A stretch of DNA of 64,000 nt from Sinorhizobium americanum (GCF_001651855.1 NZ_LNQC01000052.1:48195-112194); one strand, 5' to 3'; positions 49,181-59,083 are shown, numbered from the stretch's first letter. Notes: generated from the sequence alone by a model not told the origin. Translations and numbers: made by a program.

Positions 49181-50187
49181 GCGAGCGCTCCCCTGCTCAT
49201 GGAGGTCTCACGGCGCTGCGCCAAATAGATGAAAATCGGACCGCCGATCATCGCAGTGAATATGCTGACCGGGATCTCACGCGGCGCCGCAACCGAGCGT
49301 GCCAGCACATCGGCCGTCAGGAGCAAGCCGCCGCCGATCGCGATGTTGAGCATGAGCGACCAGACGCAATCTTTTGGACGCAGGAGCCTCACGAGATGCG
49401 GCGCCGCCAGCCCGATGAAGGCGACAGGCCCCGCGACCGGGGTGACCCCGGCCACAAGGCCGATCGCCGCGAGCAACAGGAGCGGCTTCCAGACCGAGAG
49501 ATTGACGCCCATGCCTGCGGCGACCTCGTCTCCGAGCGCCAACACGCCAATGACCCGGTGACTGGCGAGCGCCACCGCCAAGCCGGAAATTATCCAGGGC
49601 AGCATGTACATGATCTGCGGCCAGGACCTGCCCTGAAAACCTCCCGACAACCAGAACAGCACCGAGGGCGATTGCGGACCGCCCCTCAGGAGCACATAGG
49701 TCGTGATCGCGTTGAGAAACAAGGCGACGGTGATGCCGCCGAGCGCCGTGTGGAGGGTCGAGGCCCGACCGCCACGCGCAACCCAGATCGTCATCGAGGC
49801 TCCAGCTAGCCCTCCGGCCATACCGATCGCCGGGTAATAGAACGACGATATGGCCGGCAGGAAGACGAAGGTGCTGACGATCGCCGCGACGGCGCCGGAC
49901 GAAACACCGGTCAGGTCGGGTGCTGCCAGCGGGTTCCTGGTGATCGACTGCAGAAGAAACCCGGAAACCGCCAGCGCGCCGCCGGCTAGAAAGGCGGCAA
50001 TGCTGCGCGGCATGCGGAGGGTCCAGACGATGATGCCGTCAGTCCCCCGGTTGGGCGAGGCGAGTGCCGCCAAAGCCTCTGCCAGCGTCATCGGCTTTGC
50101 GCCGATCAGGAGGCCCAGCACCGCAACAGCAAAGGCAGCTACCGAGATGATTACAGTCAAAAAGGCCGAGCGAGAAGAAGGATTCAT
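49177..50187 (-). CDS. FecCD-type siderophore ABC permease 1
   Basis: A 336-residue multi-pass permease of the FecCD/BtuC type: LRMPRSIAAFLAGGALAVSG, LLQSITRNPLAAPDLTGVSSGA and the ATPase-coupling PVAGPVAFIGLAAPHLVRLL and APREIPVSIFTAMIGGPIF regions. ATG 50187 gives the usual start and overlaps the MATE stop (ATGA). Confidence 0.93.
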   Translation of the reverse strand: MNPSSRSAFLTVIISVAAFAVAVLGLLIGAKPMTLAEALAALASPNRGTDGIIVWTLRMPRSIAAFLAGGALAVSGFLLQSITRNPLAAPDLTGVSSGAVAAIVSTFVFLPAISSFYYPAIGMAGGLAGASMTIWVARGGRASTLHTALGGITVALFLNAITTYVLLRGGPQSPSVLFWLSGGFQGRSWPQIMYMLPWIISGLAVALASHRVIGVLALGDEVAAGMGVNLSVWKPLLLLAAIGLVAGVTPVAGPVAFIGLAAPHLVRLLRPKDCVWSLMLNIAIGGGLLLTADVLARSVAAPREIPVSIFTAMIGGPIFIYLAQRRETSMSRGALA

Positions 50188-51572
50188 CGCGCCGGCTCCG
50201 CCACAGCAGCGGGAGCGACGCCCCGTTCGAACAGCAGCACCATGCCCGTGGCTGCCGCGGCCAGCCCCGCACCCATGCCGCTCCAGACGCCGAGCACGCC
50301 CGGGTAGAGGTGGAAGCCCACCAGCCATGCAGTCGGGGCTCCAACGATCCAGTAGCTACCGATCGTGATCCAGAACCCCTGCCCGGCGCGGCCGATGCCC
50401 CGCACCGCGCCGATGCCGATGTTCTGCAGGAAATCGAGGATCTGAAAAAGCGCTGCTGCGAAAAGAAGCCCGGTTGCGATTTCATGCAGACCAGCCTCGC
50501 CGTCGGGCTTTATGGAAAAGAGAGCCAAAACCTCGGATGGGAAAAGCAGCAACAGGAACGAAAAGGCCGAAACCACCGCAAATCCGAGACAGAGGCCGCT
50601 GCGGCCGGCTCCGAGCGCGGCCGCGCCGTTGTGCGTACCGATGGCCTCGCTGACCCCGATAGATGTGGCATGCGAAAGGCCGATCGACAGCATGAATATG
50701 ACATAGATGATCTGGTTGACGGCCGCATGCGCCGCGAGCGCGGCCGCCCCGTAGGTCCCTGCCATGAGGGCAATCAGCGTGGTGAATCCCGCCTCGGAGG
50801 CGTAAGAGCCCGCAGTTGGCACGCCGATCTTCAAAATGCGCCTCAACGCCGATCCGATCTCGGCTGCGGATTTCTCCCGGACGAAACGCGTCGTACCGTG
50901 GGTGACCGACGCGATGGCGACGAATTGCAACAGATAGGAAATCGAGCTCGACGCGGCGACACCAGGAACACCGAGAGCGGGCAAGCCGAATGCGCCGAAC
51001 AGAAAGCCGTAGTCAAGCACGGCGTTCACCACAACCGTGCCGAGGGTGATCAGAAGCAGCAGATTGGCGCGCCGGCCACCGACGACGAGTCCGCGGTAAG
51101 CGTAGAACCAGAACAAGGGGAACAGCCCCGGCGCCACGAACAGAAGGTAGCGCGAGGCAAATTCCGTAACTTCCTCGTCCTGCCCGAACCAGGGAAGAAG
51201 AAGGCCGCCGAAAGCCAGAACCAACGCACCTATGGCGGCGGCACCCGTCGCAATGGCAAGCCCCGCGAGAAGATGTGCTCGGAAGATGCCAGCGCGGCTG
51301 TTCTCCGCAACAAGATTGGACGTGCCGACGACGAGGCCGAAGCCCATCGTCCGCAGCAGATTGAACAGGGTGAAGCCGAGCGCGCCGGCCGCCAGCGCCG
51401 TGCCGCCCACCCAGCCCAGCATGATCATGTCCGTGGTGGAAATGGCGACCTGGGCCAGTTGCACGGCGGACAATGGCATGGCGAGCGCGCCGATGCGGCG
51501 CGCCTGGGCGAAGGTGGGATAAGAAAGCGACACGGCGGGCATATCCGGTTTGACGGCCGCTTTGGCGGCCAC
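50184..51572 (-). CDS. MATE family efflux protein
   Basis: A 462-residue multidrug and toxin extrusion protein with about 12 membrane helices; PLSAVQLAQVAISTTDMIMLGWVG and the pseudo-repeat starting GVPTAGSYASEAGFTTLIALM show the two six-helix halves. It lies inside a siderophore-uptake operon, between the binding protein (seven bases away) and the permeases (ATGA overlap). It could export the same siderophore or a toxic by-product. GTG 51572 is the start. Confidence 0.9.
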   Translation of the reverse strand: MAAKAAVKPDMPAVSLSYPTFAQARRIGALAMPLSAVQLAQVAISTTDMIMLGWVGGTALAAGALGFTLFNLLRTMGFGLVVGTSNLVAENSRAGIFRAHLLAGLAIATGAAAIGALVLAFGGLLLPWFGQDEEVTEFASRYLLFVAPGLFPLFWFYAYRGLVVGGRRANLLLLITLGTVVVNAVLDYGFLFGAFGLPALGVPGVAASSSISYLLQFVAIASVTHGTTRFVREKSAAEIGSALRRILKIGVPTAGSYASEAGFTTLIALMAGTYGAAALAAHAAVNQIIYVIFMLSIGLSHATSIGVSEAIGTHNGAAALGAGRSGLCLGFAVVSAFSFLLLLFPSEVLALFSIKPDGEAGLHEIATGLLFAAALFQILDFLQNIGIGAVRGIGRAGQGFWITIGSYWIVGAPTAWLVGFHLYPGVLGVWSGMGAGLAAAATGMVLLFERGVAPAAVAEPAR

Positions 51573-51579
51573 CGACTGA

Positions 51580-52578
51580 TCAGTTGACGCTCGCGGGGAT
51601 CATCTTGCGCGCCTCGGCCTTGACGTCGATGGCCGGGAAGACATCCGGATAAAGAAGATGCGCTGCCTCGCGCAGAACCATCTCGCGGGCAATCGGTCCA
51701 TGCGCCTCGACCCAGTGATCGCCGACATAGTGGACTCGCCCATTCTTGACGGCCGAGAGCTGCTGCCAGATCGGATTGTTTTCATGCGGACGATCCGGAC
51801 CGTAGTCATAGACGAAAATGACTTCCGGATCCTTTTCCAGCATGGTTTCGAGACTCATCTCCATACCCCAATTGTCTGGAACCGACGGAGTCGGGTTCTG
51901 TCCGGCAATGTTTTCCGCGCCGAGAGCGACGAGAATGGCGGCCGTCATGTTTTCTGAACGGAAGACCCATGGCGTGTCGCCGCCCCACATCACGACGAAG
52001 CGCGGGTGCTTGTCCTTCGGCGCCTTTTCAGCAAAGGCCGCCAGATCTGCCTTAAATTGAGCGTTCAATTCCTGCCCGCGCTTGGTTTCGCCAAGAATGG
52101 TCGCGAGCTGGCCGATGGTCCGGTCGCTATCGGCAAAGAGCTCGAGGCTGTAGCCAAGATAGGGGGCGATCTTCTGATACTGGTCGGCATTGCCTTCCGT
52201 ATAGCGGCGGATCGCGACCGTGACGTCCGGCTTTGCCTCCGCAAGCAGTTCAAGATTGGGCGTCGCCCGCTGACCGATCTGCCTCACCCCGTCGAGATGG
52301 CCGCCGAGGAAATCGGGGCTCCTGCCTTCGACCATGTAGGTGGCGGCGACCGGCTTGAGGCCCAGCGCAAGCGCCACGTCCGCGGCAAAATAAGAGACAG
52401 ACGCGATCCGCTTCGGCTTCGCCGGAACCGAGACGGCAACCCCGCGGTCGTCAATGACGTTGAAGGTCGCATCTTCGGCACGCGATTGACTTGCGATACA
52501 TGCCGACAGCGCAAGGCTTGCGGCAAGAAACCGACCGAGAACGGCGCGATTCTTGATTTTGGCAGGGCTCGGGAACAT
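51580..52578 (-). CDS. Ferric-siderophore periplasmic binding protein
   Basis: A 332-residue FepB/FecB-type binding protein: cleavable N-terminus ending ASQSRAED, then FNVIDDRGVAVSVPAKPKRIAS, the helical-backbone fold start, followed by LGLKPVAAT and later FVYDYG. First gene of the uptake operon, divergent from a LysR regulator. No TonB-dependent receptor gene is in the window. Confidence 0.9.
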   Translation of the reverse strand: MFPSPAKIKNRAVLGRFLAASLALSACIASQSRAEDATFNVIDDRGVAVSVPAKPKRIASVSYFAADVALALGLKPVAATYMVEGRSPDFLGGHLDGVRQIGQRATPNLELLAEAKPDVTVAIRRYTEGNADQYQKIAPYLGYSLELFADSDRTIGQLATILGETKRGQELNAQFKADLAAFAEKAPKDKHPRFVVMWGGDTPWVFRSENMTAAILVALGAENIAGQNPTPSVPDNWGMEMSLETMLEKDPEVIFVYDYGPDRPHENNPIWQQLSAVKNGRVHYVGDHWVEAHGPIAREMVLREAAHLLYPDVFPAIDVKAEARKMIPASVN

Positions 52579-52808
52579 GAACGGTCACTCCGGATGGGAA
52601 TTCTTAAAATCAGTGGATTGCTCGGTCTGACGGGCCGCGCTTGCGTGACGCGCAATCGGCCCCTGCGGCTCGCACGCGGCGGCCGCGGGAACAGGCGATA
52701 TCCGGTACGAGCTTCAAAGCAGACGAGTTCCAGTTATCAGTTGCTGTCGGGCTGGAATCTGGATAGTCATGGTCAACTTATTTGCAAGCGAAAGATTTTC
52801 AGGCCGGC

Positions 52809-53702
52809 ATGAGAAATACTCAAACGCAGCGTTTCAAATTGCCTCCGCTTTCGACCCTGCCGGCTTTCGCGAGCACCGCGCGCACCGGCAGCCTGACGCT
52901 CACGGCCCGCGAGATGAACCTCACGCCCGGCGCAATCAGCAGACAGATCAAGTCGCTGGAGGATGCAATTGGCGTCTCGCTCTTTCATCGGAGCCACAAT
53001 GCGATCTCGCTGACGGACGCCGGGCGGCAATATCTGGCACATGTCAGCGCCGCTCTCGCAACAATCGAAAACGGTACACGTGCGCTGCAGCCCGACCGGG
53101 CAACTCTGGTCATACAGGCGCCGATCACGTTGGCGCGGCGCTGGCTCATTCCGCGGCTCGGTTCGTACCGCCAGGAAAACCCGAATGTCGATCTCAGCAT
53201 CCAGTCGCTGGCGCTCGGAGCGACCGGCGTGCCCGATGTCGTCATCACCTATAGGCGCGGCACGATCGAAGCCGACTTCCCGGCCGCCTTCCTGCTCGAC
53301 AGGTCGATCGCCGTCTGCTCGCCACTGCTCGCCGGTGGTTCAGGGCCTCACGTCCAACCGCAGGATCTCCTCGACCTGCCGCTCCTGCTCGACACGGCGG
53401 ATGCGTGGTCGTGGCAACGCTGGTGCAGTGCGGCGCAGATGCCATTCAAAGCGCGCGGTGGCAGCATCGCCTTCGACACCGACGAGGCGTCGATCGACGC
53501 CTGCATCTCCGGCCTCGGCATCGGCCAGGCGAGTCCCTCGCTGATCGAGCGGGAACTGCGGGAGGGTCAGTTGATCGCCCTGTGCCCGGGCATCAATCCG
53601 ATCGTCGGGGCCTATGAGATTTCCATTTCGACGGGAACGCCGTCTGCACTTGCCTTCAACGACTGGCTGTCCGCCTGGAGGGAAACCGGCGGCGAACAGT
53701 GA
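52809..53702 (+). CDS. LysR-family transcriptional regulator (GcvA-like)
   Basis: A 297-residue LysR protein with the N-terminal helix-turn-helix (FASTARTGSLTLTAREMNLTPGAISRQIKSLE) and a substrate-binding domain that most resembles the GcvA/AmpR group. Start ATG 52809 is used; the TTG at 52782 would add nine residues. It is divergent from the siderophore operon and is the natural candidate for its regulator, though LysR control of siderophore uptake is less common than iron repressors. Confidence 0.88.
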   Translation: MRNTQTQRFKLPPLSTLPAFASTARTGSLTLTAREMNLTPGAISRQIKSLEDAIGVSLFHRSHNAISLTDAGRQYLAHVSAALATIENGTRALQPDRATLVIQAPITLARRWLIPRLGSYRQENPNVDLSIQSLALGATGVPDVVITYRRGTIEADFPAAFLLDRSIAVCSPLLAGGSGPHVQPQDLLDLPLLLDTADAWSWQRWCSAAQMPFKARGGSIAFDTDEASIDACISGLGIGQASPSLIERELREGQLIALCPGINPIVGAYEISISTGTPSALAFNDWLSAWRETGGEQ

Positions 53703-53770
53703 TCGGACGGCGGCCGGAGCGACCTGCCCGTCCGCCGTCAACTCTCGATGAGACAATGTGCTGGCAGGCG

Positions 53771-55057
53771 TCAGCCGGCGCGAACCGTCGCCTTGCCCTC
53801 CTCGACCAGACGCGTCGCCGCATCGGCGATCGAAATGCGTTCGAAGGCCAGTTCGTCGGCGATCGGGCGCAGCACCCGCTGGTCGAACTCCGTCGATCCG
53901 AGCGGCGCGGGCGCCGGATAGCTGCCCACCTGGACCTTGAGTGCGTTGATGTATTTCACCGTCTCGGCTTCCGTCGGATTGAGCGACGGCAGGATCGCCT
54001 CGCGCACCTTGGGCGACATCGGCACGCCGCGCTCGACGCCGAGTATCTTGCCGGCTTCCGGGTCGTTGACGAAGAAATTGATGAACTTCGCGGCCTGTTC
54101 GCCATGCTTGGTGGTCGCGCCGATGCTCCAGATCAAGGCCGGCCGGTAATAGTGCCCGGAGGCGCCGCCCTTCTCCGCGCGCGGCAGCATGCCGATGCCG
54201 AGCTTGCTCTTCATGATCAGCTGATAGCCGACCATCTGGTTCGAATATGCCATGCCCATGGCCGAATAGCCGAGTGAGAGGCAGTTCGTATCGATCGTGT
54301 TCTGGTCGAGCGTCTGGATATCGGCGCCGACCGTGCCGCCGCGCTTGCGCAGGTCCTCCCAATAGGCATACCACTCTTTCGCTTCCTCTACGCCAAAGCC
54401 GAGGCCGCTTTCGGTATAGAGGCTGCTGCCGCGCTGCCTCAGCCACGCATCGAAGACATAGGCGTAGCGGGCCCCGTATGGCCCGCCCCAGACGTTCTTC
54501 TTGCCGGCCGCCTTGGTCATCTCGGTCGCGATGTCGGCATATTCCTTCCAGGTGGTGTCGACCCCGGGAGGCGTAATGCCGGCCTTCGCAAAGGCATCGG
54601 CGTCATAGAAGAGTGCGAAGGAATTGAGGCCGAGCCCGACGCCCCAGAGTTTCCCATCCACTGTCGTCAGCTTCAGCACATCCTTGCCGAACGCGCCCAC
54701 ATCCAATGTCGATGGGATGAACGGATCAAGGGCTAGGCAGGCGCCGCGCTTGGAGTAATCGGAGATCGTGCTCGGCTCGAGCTGGAAGACGTCCGCGATC
54801 GCACGGCCGGCCATCTGGGTCGCGAGCTTCGTCCAGTATCCGTCGCCGCTCAGGGTCTCGCCGACGATCGATATGTCCGCGTTTTTCTCCTGGAAGAGCT
54901 TGGCGACACTCAAGGTCCGCTTCGAGCGATCGTTGGATCCCCACCACATGGCGCGGAGCTGCACGTTTTCGGCAGCGAAGGGTGAGTTCGCGCCGAGCGC
55001 AAGGCCGGCGACCGTGCCGGCCGAGCCGAGCAGGAATGTGCGTCGATTGAGTAGCAT
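53771..55057 (-). CDS. Sugar ABC transporter extracellular binding protein
   Basis: A 428-residue solute-binding protein with a Tat-like export signal (RRTFLLGSAGTVAGLALG). Its mature part (AMWWGSNDRSKRTLSVAKLFQEK, LYYDADAF-like FALFYDADAFAKAGI) matches binding proteins for oligosaccharides. A perfect AGGAGGAACGGC site precedes ATG 55057. It lies alone: no permease or ATPase is next to it, so the transporter must be encoded elsewhere. Divergent from the LacI regulator. Confidence 0.9.
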   Translation of the reverse strand: MLLNRRTFLLGSAGTVAGLALGANSPFAAENVQLRAMWWGSNDRSKRTLSVAKLFQEKNADISIVGETLSGDGYWTKLATQMAGRAIADVFQLEPSTISDYSKRGACLALDPFIPSTLDVGAFGKDVLKLTTVDGKLWGVGLGLNSFALFYDADAFAKAGITPPGVDTTWKEYADIATEMTKAAGKKNVWGGPYGARYAYVFDAWLRQRGSSLYTESGLGFGVEEAKEWYAYWEDLRKRGGTVGADIQTLDQNTIDTNCLSLGYSAMGMAYSNQMVGYQLIMKSKLGIGMLPRAEKGGASGHYYRPALIWSIGATTKHGEQAAKFINFFVNDPEAGKILGVERGVPMSPKVREAILPSLNPTEAETVKYINALKVQVGSYPAPAPLGSTEFDQRVLRPIADELAFERISIADAATRLVEEGKATVRAG

Positions 55058-55124
55058 GCCGTTCCTCCTGTCGTTGTCTGCCTCGCGCTCTCCTCCAGCG
55101 CCCGGCGAAGCCATTCTGCGAAAG

Positions 55125-55191
55125 CTTATGCAAGAAAATGAATTTTGCAAGAATTTGTTTTGTGCTTGCAAAATTGCATAAATTGTGCAAT
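55125..55191. promoter_or_regulatory. Multiple TTGCA-type operators in the divergent LacI promoter
   Basis: AATTTTGCAAG (55141-55151) and CTTGCAAAATT (55165-55175) form a perfect 11-bp inverted repeat with a 13-base spacer. ATTGCA (55173-55178) and TGCAAT (55186-55191) form a second with a 7-base spacer. CTTATGCAAG (55125-55134) adds another half. LacI proteins bind palindromes of this kind, so these are likely operators for the adjacent regulator, covering the promoters of both divergent genes. Confidence 0.7.
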
Positions 55192-55200
55192 CTTTGCGCC

Positions 55201-56226
55201 ATGAGTGACATATCTTCCAAACGGCTGCGGCAGGCCGACATCGCCACTCGGGCCGGAGTCTCCGTTTCCACCGTCTCGCGCGTCCTTGCCAACGAGCCGG
55301 GCATAAGCGACGACGTTCGCCGTCAGATCCTCCAGGTTGCGTCCGAGATCGGCTATCCTATCAAGGCCACGCCCCCGGCCAGTCCCGGCGCCTTGGCCCT
55401 CATCGCAAGCCATGGCGTGACGGGCGGGCTCAGCGTCTTTTACGAGGGCATCGTCGAGGGCCTGCGGTCCGAGGCAGCCAAACTGGGCATGCCTTTCGAT
55501 ATCCGCCTTGCCCGGGAGGCAAGGGCAACGCCGGAAGCGGTCCGCGAACACCTGGAGTCCGTCGGCGCGGAAGGGCTCTTCCTGGTCGGGATCGACCCCG
55601 CTGCCCCCCTTTGCAAATGGCTCGAAGAAAGCCGGACGCCCGTCATTCTGGTCAATGGCACCGATCCGCAGATGCGCTTCGACGGCATTTCACCCTCGAA
55701 CTTCCACGGCGCCTATGCCGCGACCAATCGATTGCTGGAGGCAGGCCATCGCCGCATCCTTCACCTGACCGGATCGCATCGGCATACGATCCGTGAGCGT
55801 GTTCGTGGCTTCGAGGCGGCAATCGCTTCGGCGGACGGCGAAGGGCGCGTCATTCGCCTGCCCTTTGAGGGCAATTCCAGCGTCGAGGCGCATGCGGCGA
55901 CGCTCGCCGCCCTTGCCGAGGACGGCGGCTTCACGGCAGCGTTCTGTATGAACGACTTTATCGCTGTCGGCGTGCTCGAAGCGGTCACCGAGCTCGGCCG
56001 GCGCGTTCCCGAGGATTTCGCCATCGTCGGTTTCGACGATCTGCCCTGCGCGGAAATGGCAAATCCACGGCTCGCGACGATGCGCGTCGACCGCGTGGCG
56101 CTCGGCCGCGACGCGATCGGTATGATGCACTTCCGTCTCCATCATCGCGACACGCCCGCGCGGCACGTGTCGCACGCGGTGTTCCCCGTCGCCGGCGGAA
56201 GCTTGGAGGCGAGACGGCACCCATGA
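55201..56226 (+). CDS. LacI-family transcriptional regulator
   Basis: A 341-residue LacI-type regulator: helix-turn-helix (ADIATRAGVSVSTVSRVLAN) at 13-32 and a periplasmic-binding-protein-like effector domain (VGFDDLPCAEMANPRLATMRV at the end). First gene of a four-gene operon with ATGA overlaps. Probably a repressor released by a sugar or sugar acid handled by the downstream enzymes; the operators upstream are described separately. Confidence 0.92.
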   Translation: MSDISSKRLRQADIATRAGVSVSTVSRVLANEPGISDDVRRQILQVASEIGYPIKATPPASPGALALIASHGVTGGLSVFYEGIVEGLRSEAAKLGMPFDIRLAREARATPEAVREHLESVGAEGLFLVGIDPAAPLCKWLEESRTPVILVNGTDPQMRFDGISPSNFHGAYAATNRLLEAGHRRILHLTGSHRHTIRERVRGFEAAIASADGEGRVIRLPFEGNSSVEAHAATLAALAEDGGFTAAFCMNDFIAVGVLEAVTELGRRVPEDFAIVGFDDLPCAEMANPRLATMRVDRVALGRDAIGMMHFRLHHRDTPARHVSHAVFPVAGGSLEARRHP

Positions 56227-58076
56227 CCTATGATCCCGCCTGTGCCAACCCGCTCGTCGGCAATCCGCTCGAAACGCGCAGCGACATGCAGCACGCGCTG
56301 CTGGACCTCTTCGATCCGCTGCTGCCGTATTTCTCAAAAGGGAATGCGCGCGTCCGCCTCGATGCCGCCGCCGCCCACTTCGACCGGGCCGCAGCAGATC
56401 TCGAGGGTTTCGCGCGGCCGCTTTGGGGCCTTGCGCCGTTTGCCGCCGGCGGCGGCGATTTCCCCCATTGGCGCCGTTACGCCGAGGGCATCGCAAACGG
56501 CACCGACCCCAGCCATCCGGAATTCTGGGGCAATGTCGGCAACCGCGACCAGCGCATGGTCGAACTTGCAGCCCTCGGCTTCGCCCTTGCCCTGATTCCT
56601 GAAAAACTGTGGGACCCGCAGAGCGGCCGAGCAAGGGACAACCTCGTCACCTATCTGCTCCAGGCGCGAAAGTTCGACTATGCTGAAAACAATTGGAAGT
56701 TCTTCCGCATCCTCGTCGACATCGCACTCGATCGCCTCGGCGTAGAATTCGACCGCAGCCTGACCGATGCCTATCTCTCGGAACTCGACGGCTTCTACAT
56801 TGCGGACGGATGGTATCGGGACGGCAATGTGCGGCGTGTCGACCACTACATCCCGTTTGCGATGCACTTCTACGGGCTCATCTATTCGCGCCTCGTCGAG
56901 GACGACCATGCCAAGCGCTATCGCGAGCGTGCACTCGCCTTTGCTGAGGATTTTCGCCACTGGTTCGCCGAGGACGGAGCGACCGTTCCCTTCGGCCGCA
57001 GCCTCACCTATCGTTTCGCCTGCGCAGGCTTCTGGTCGGCGCTCGCCTTTGCCGATCTCGAGGCGTTACCCTGGGGCGAGATCAAGGGCCTTTGCCTTCG
57101 CCATCTCAGATGGTGGGCGGACAAACCGATCACCCATCGGGACGGTGTGCTGTCGGTCGGTTACGGCTATCCGAACCTGTTGATGTCGGAAAACTACAAT
57201 TCAGCGGGCTCTCCCTACTGGGCGTTCAAGGCCTTCCTGCCGCTCGCCGCCTCCAAGGATCATCCGTTCTGGACTTCCCGGGAATCGTCGCCGAGGCCCT
57301 CGTCCGACCCGGTAGCGCTTTCACACCCTGGCATGGTGATGATGCCCGCCAGGGGTGACGTCGTGGCGCTTTCCTCCGGGCAGGAGAACCGGCAAATGCG
57401 GTTCGGCTCGGAAAAGTACGCGAAATTCGCCTATTCGGCGCGCTACGGATTCAGCGTCGAGAGCGACGAGCGGGCCTTCGGCGGAGGCGCCTTCGATTCG
57501 ATGCTGGCCTTCAGTGACGACGGCATTCACTACCGTGTACGTGAGGCGAATGAGGAAGCACGGCTTGTCGGTAACGTGCTCTTTTCCAGGTGGTCTCCCT
57601 GGCCGGACGTCACCGTCGAAACCTGGCTGCTGCCGGGCTCGCCCTGGCATCTGCGGGTGCACAGGATCACGACTCCGCGGCCACTTGAAACGGCCGAGGG
57701 CGGCTTTGCCATCACCAGACGGGACTTCGAGGCCGATACGCTTTCCGCGCAGACGGGTTGGGCCTATGCCATCGGCAAACAGGACTTCAGCGGAATCCGC
57801 GACCTCTGCTCGACAGTCACGCGCCAAGGTCTGGCGCAGAAGGCGCCGCCCAATACCAACCTCATCACCGCAAAGACTCTGGTGCCGCAATTGCGGGGCA
57901 CGATCCCCGCCGGTGAGACTATTCTCCGCTGCGCCGTGCTGGCCGTTCGCGACATCTCGGCCGTATCGGGCGACTGGGACGTTCCGCCCGCCGTCCCCGA
58001 AATCGCCGAACTGCGCGGCCTCGCCGAACAAGGCGTCAGGGTCAGCGCCATGCAAGCGCCAGGACGCATGCCATGA
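56223..58076 (+). CDS. DUF2264 domain protein
   Basis: A 617-residue protein of the DUF2264 family (LDAAAAHFDRAAADLEGFARPLWGLAP, FPHWRRYAEGIANG, FWGNVGNRDQRMVELAALGFAL). It has no signal peptide and is therefore likely cytoplasmic. The family contains an alpha/alpha-barrel thought to act on uronic acid-type glycans, but no activity is established here. It overlaps lacI by ATGA and the next gene by ATGA, so it belongs to the catabolic operon. Confidence 0.88.
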   Translation: MTYDPACANPLVGNPLETRSDMQHALLDLFDPLLPYFSKGNARVRLDAAAAHFDRAAADLEGFARPLWGLAPFAAGGGDFPHWRRYAEGIANGTDPSHPEFWGNVGNRDQRMVELAALGFALALIPEKLWDPQSGRARDNLVTYLLQARKFDYAENNWKFFRILVDIALDRLGVEFDRSLTDAYLSELDGFYIADGWYRDGNVRRVDHYIPFAMHFYGLIYSRLVEDDHAKRYRERALAFAEDFRHWFAEDGATVPFGRSLTYRFACAGFWSALAFADLEALPWGEIKGLCLRHLRWWADKPITHRDGVLSVGYGYPNLLMSENYNSAGSPYWAFKAFLPLAASKDHPFWTSRESSPRPSSDPVALSHPGMVMMPARGDVVALSSGQENRQMRFGSEKYAKFAYSARYGFSVESDERAFGGGAFDSMLAFSDDGIHYRVREANEEARLVGNVLFSRWSPWPDVTVETWLLPGSPWHLRVHRITTPRPLETAEGGFAITRRDFEADTLSAQTGWAYAIGKQDFSGIRDLCSTVTRQGLAQKAPPNTNLITAKTLVPQLRGTIPAGETILRCAVLAVRDISAVSGDWDVPPAVPEIAELRGLAEQGVRVSAMQAPGRMP

Positions 58077-59083
58077 CCCAGCCGGCGATTGCCTTTGCGA
58101 TGCAGCCCGGAAGGACGGAACATGTGCTCACGCCGGAACTTTTCGGGCGCATAGACAGTCTCGCTCGCATACTCGATCCACAACCGATGACGGTTTTCAG
58201 CGACGGCCGGGCAAACCGGTTGCTCGCCGAAGCCGAAATCCTGGTGACCGGCTGGGGCGCCCCGAGCTTCGATGCGGACGCCCTTCGATCGGCCCCTCGC
58301 CTTCGGCTCATCGTTCATGCGGCCGGAACGATCAAGGACCTGATCGATACGTCCGTATTCGATGCAGGGATTGCCGTCAGCCATGCGGCCGAAGCCAACG
58401 CCGTGCCGGTCGCGGAGTTCACGCTGGCGGCAATCATTTTCGCCGGCAAGCACGTCTTTCGCTTCCGCGACCTCTATGCCGCCGACAGAGGGCGCCAGCG
58501 CACCCAGCTGCTGCAGGGACAGGCCATTGGCAACTACCGCCGCACAATCGGTATCGTCGGCGCCTCGCGGATCGGAAGGCGGGTGATCGACCTTCTTCGC
58601 CCTTTCGACTATCGGGTGCTGCTTTACGATCCCCTGGTCGGGCAGGAAAGCGCTTCGGCACTTGGTGTCGAAAAAGCCGATCTCGACACGCTGATGACGC
58701 ATTCGGACATCGTCTCGCTGCATGCGCCTTACCTGCCCGAGACCCAGCACATGATCGACCGGCGGCGGCTGTCCCTGATGAAGAACGGTGCGACACTGAT
58801 CAATACGGCGCGGGGGGCGCTCGTCGACGAGGCCGCACTGATAGACAGGCTGAAGACGGGCGCAATCAATGCCGTCATCGACGTGACGGATCCCGAGGTG
58901 CCGGAAGAAACGTCGCCTTTCTATGATCTGCCGAACGTCTTCCTGACGCCGCACATTGCCGGCGCCATCGGGCTTGAAAGGACGCGGTTAGGGGAAATGG
59001 CCGTCGACGAAATCGAGCGCTTTCTGGACGGCCGGTCGCTGCTGTTCGAGATCCGCAAGCACGACCTGGAGCGCATGGCATGA
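58073..59083 (+). CDS. D-2-hydroxyacid dehydrogenase family protein
   Basis: A 336-residue NAD(P)-dependent dehydrogenase. The dinucleotide-binding loop is GIVGASRIG at 160-168; the catalytic region shows LINTARGALVDE and ITDPEVPEE-like VTDPEVPEE and HIAGAIG. It would reduce or oxidise a 2-keto/hydroxy acid. The operon context suggests a sugar-acid intermediate as substrate. ATGA overlaps on both sides. Confidence 0.9.
   Translation: MTQPAIAFAMQPGRTEHVLTPELFGRIDSLARILDPQPMTVFSDGRANRLLAEAEILVTGWGAPSFDADALRSAPRLRLIVHAAGTIKDLIDTSVFDAGIAVSHAAEANAVPVAEFTLAAIIFAGKHVFRFRDLYAADRGRQRTQLLQGQAIGNYRRTIGIVGASRIGRRVIDLLRPFDYRVLLYDPLVGQESASALGVEKADLDTLMTHSDIVSLHAPYLPETQHMIDRRRLSLMKNGATLINTARGALVDEAALIDRLKTGAINAVIDVTDPEVPEETSPFYDLPNVFLTPHIAGAIGLERTRLGEMAVDEIERFLDGRSLLFEIRKHDLERMA

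Noticed and set aside
52761..52775. GGA-N9-TCA upstream of the LysR gene as a possible RirA box for the siderophore operon
   Set aside because: It has only five of six defined bases of TGA-N9-TCA and lies without a clear promoter around it; chance occurrence is likely.
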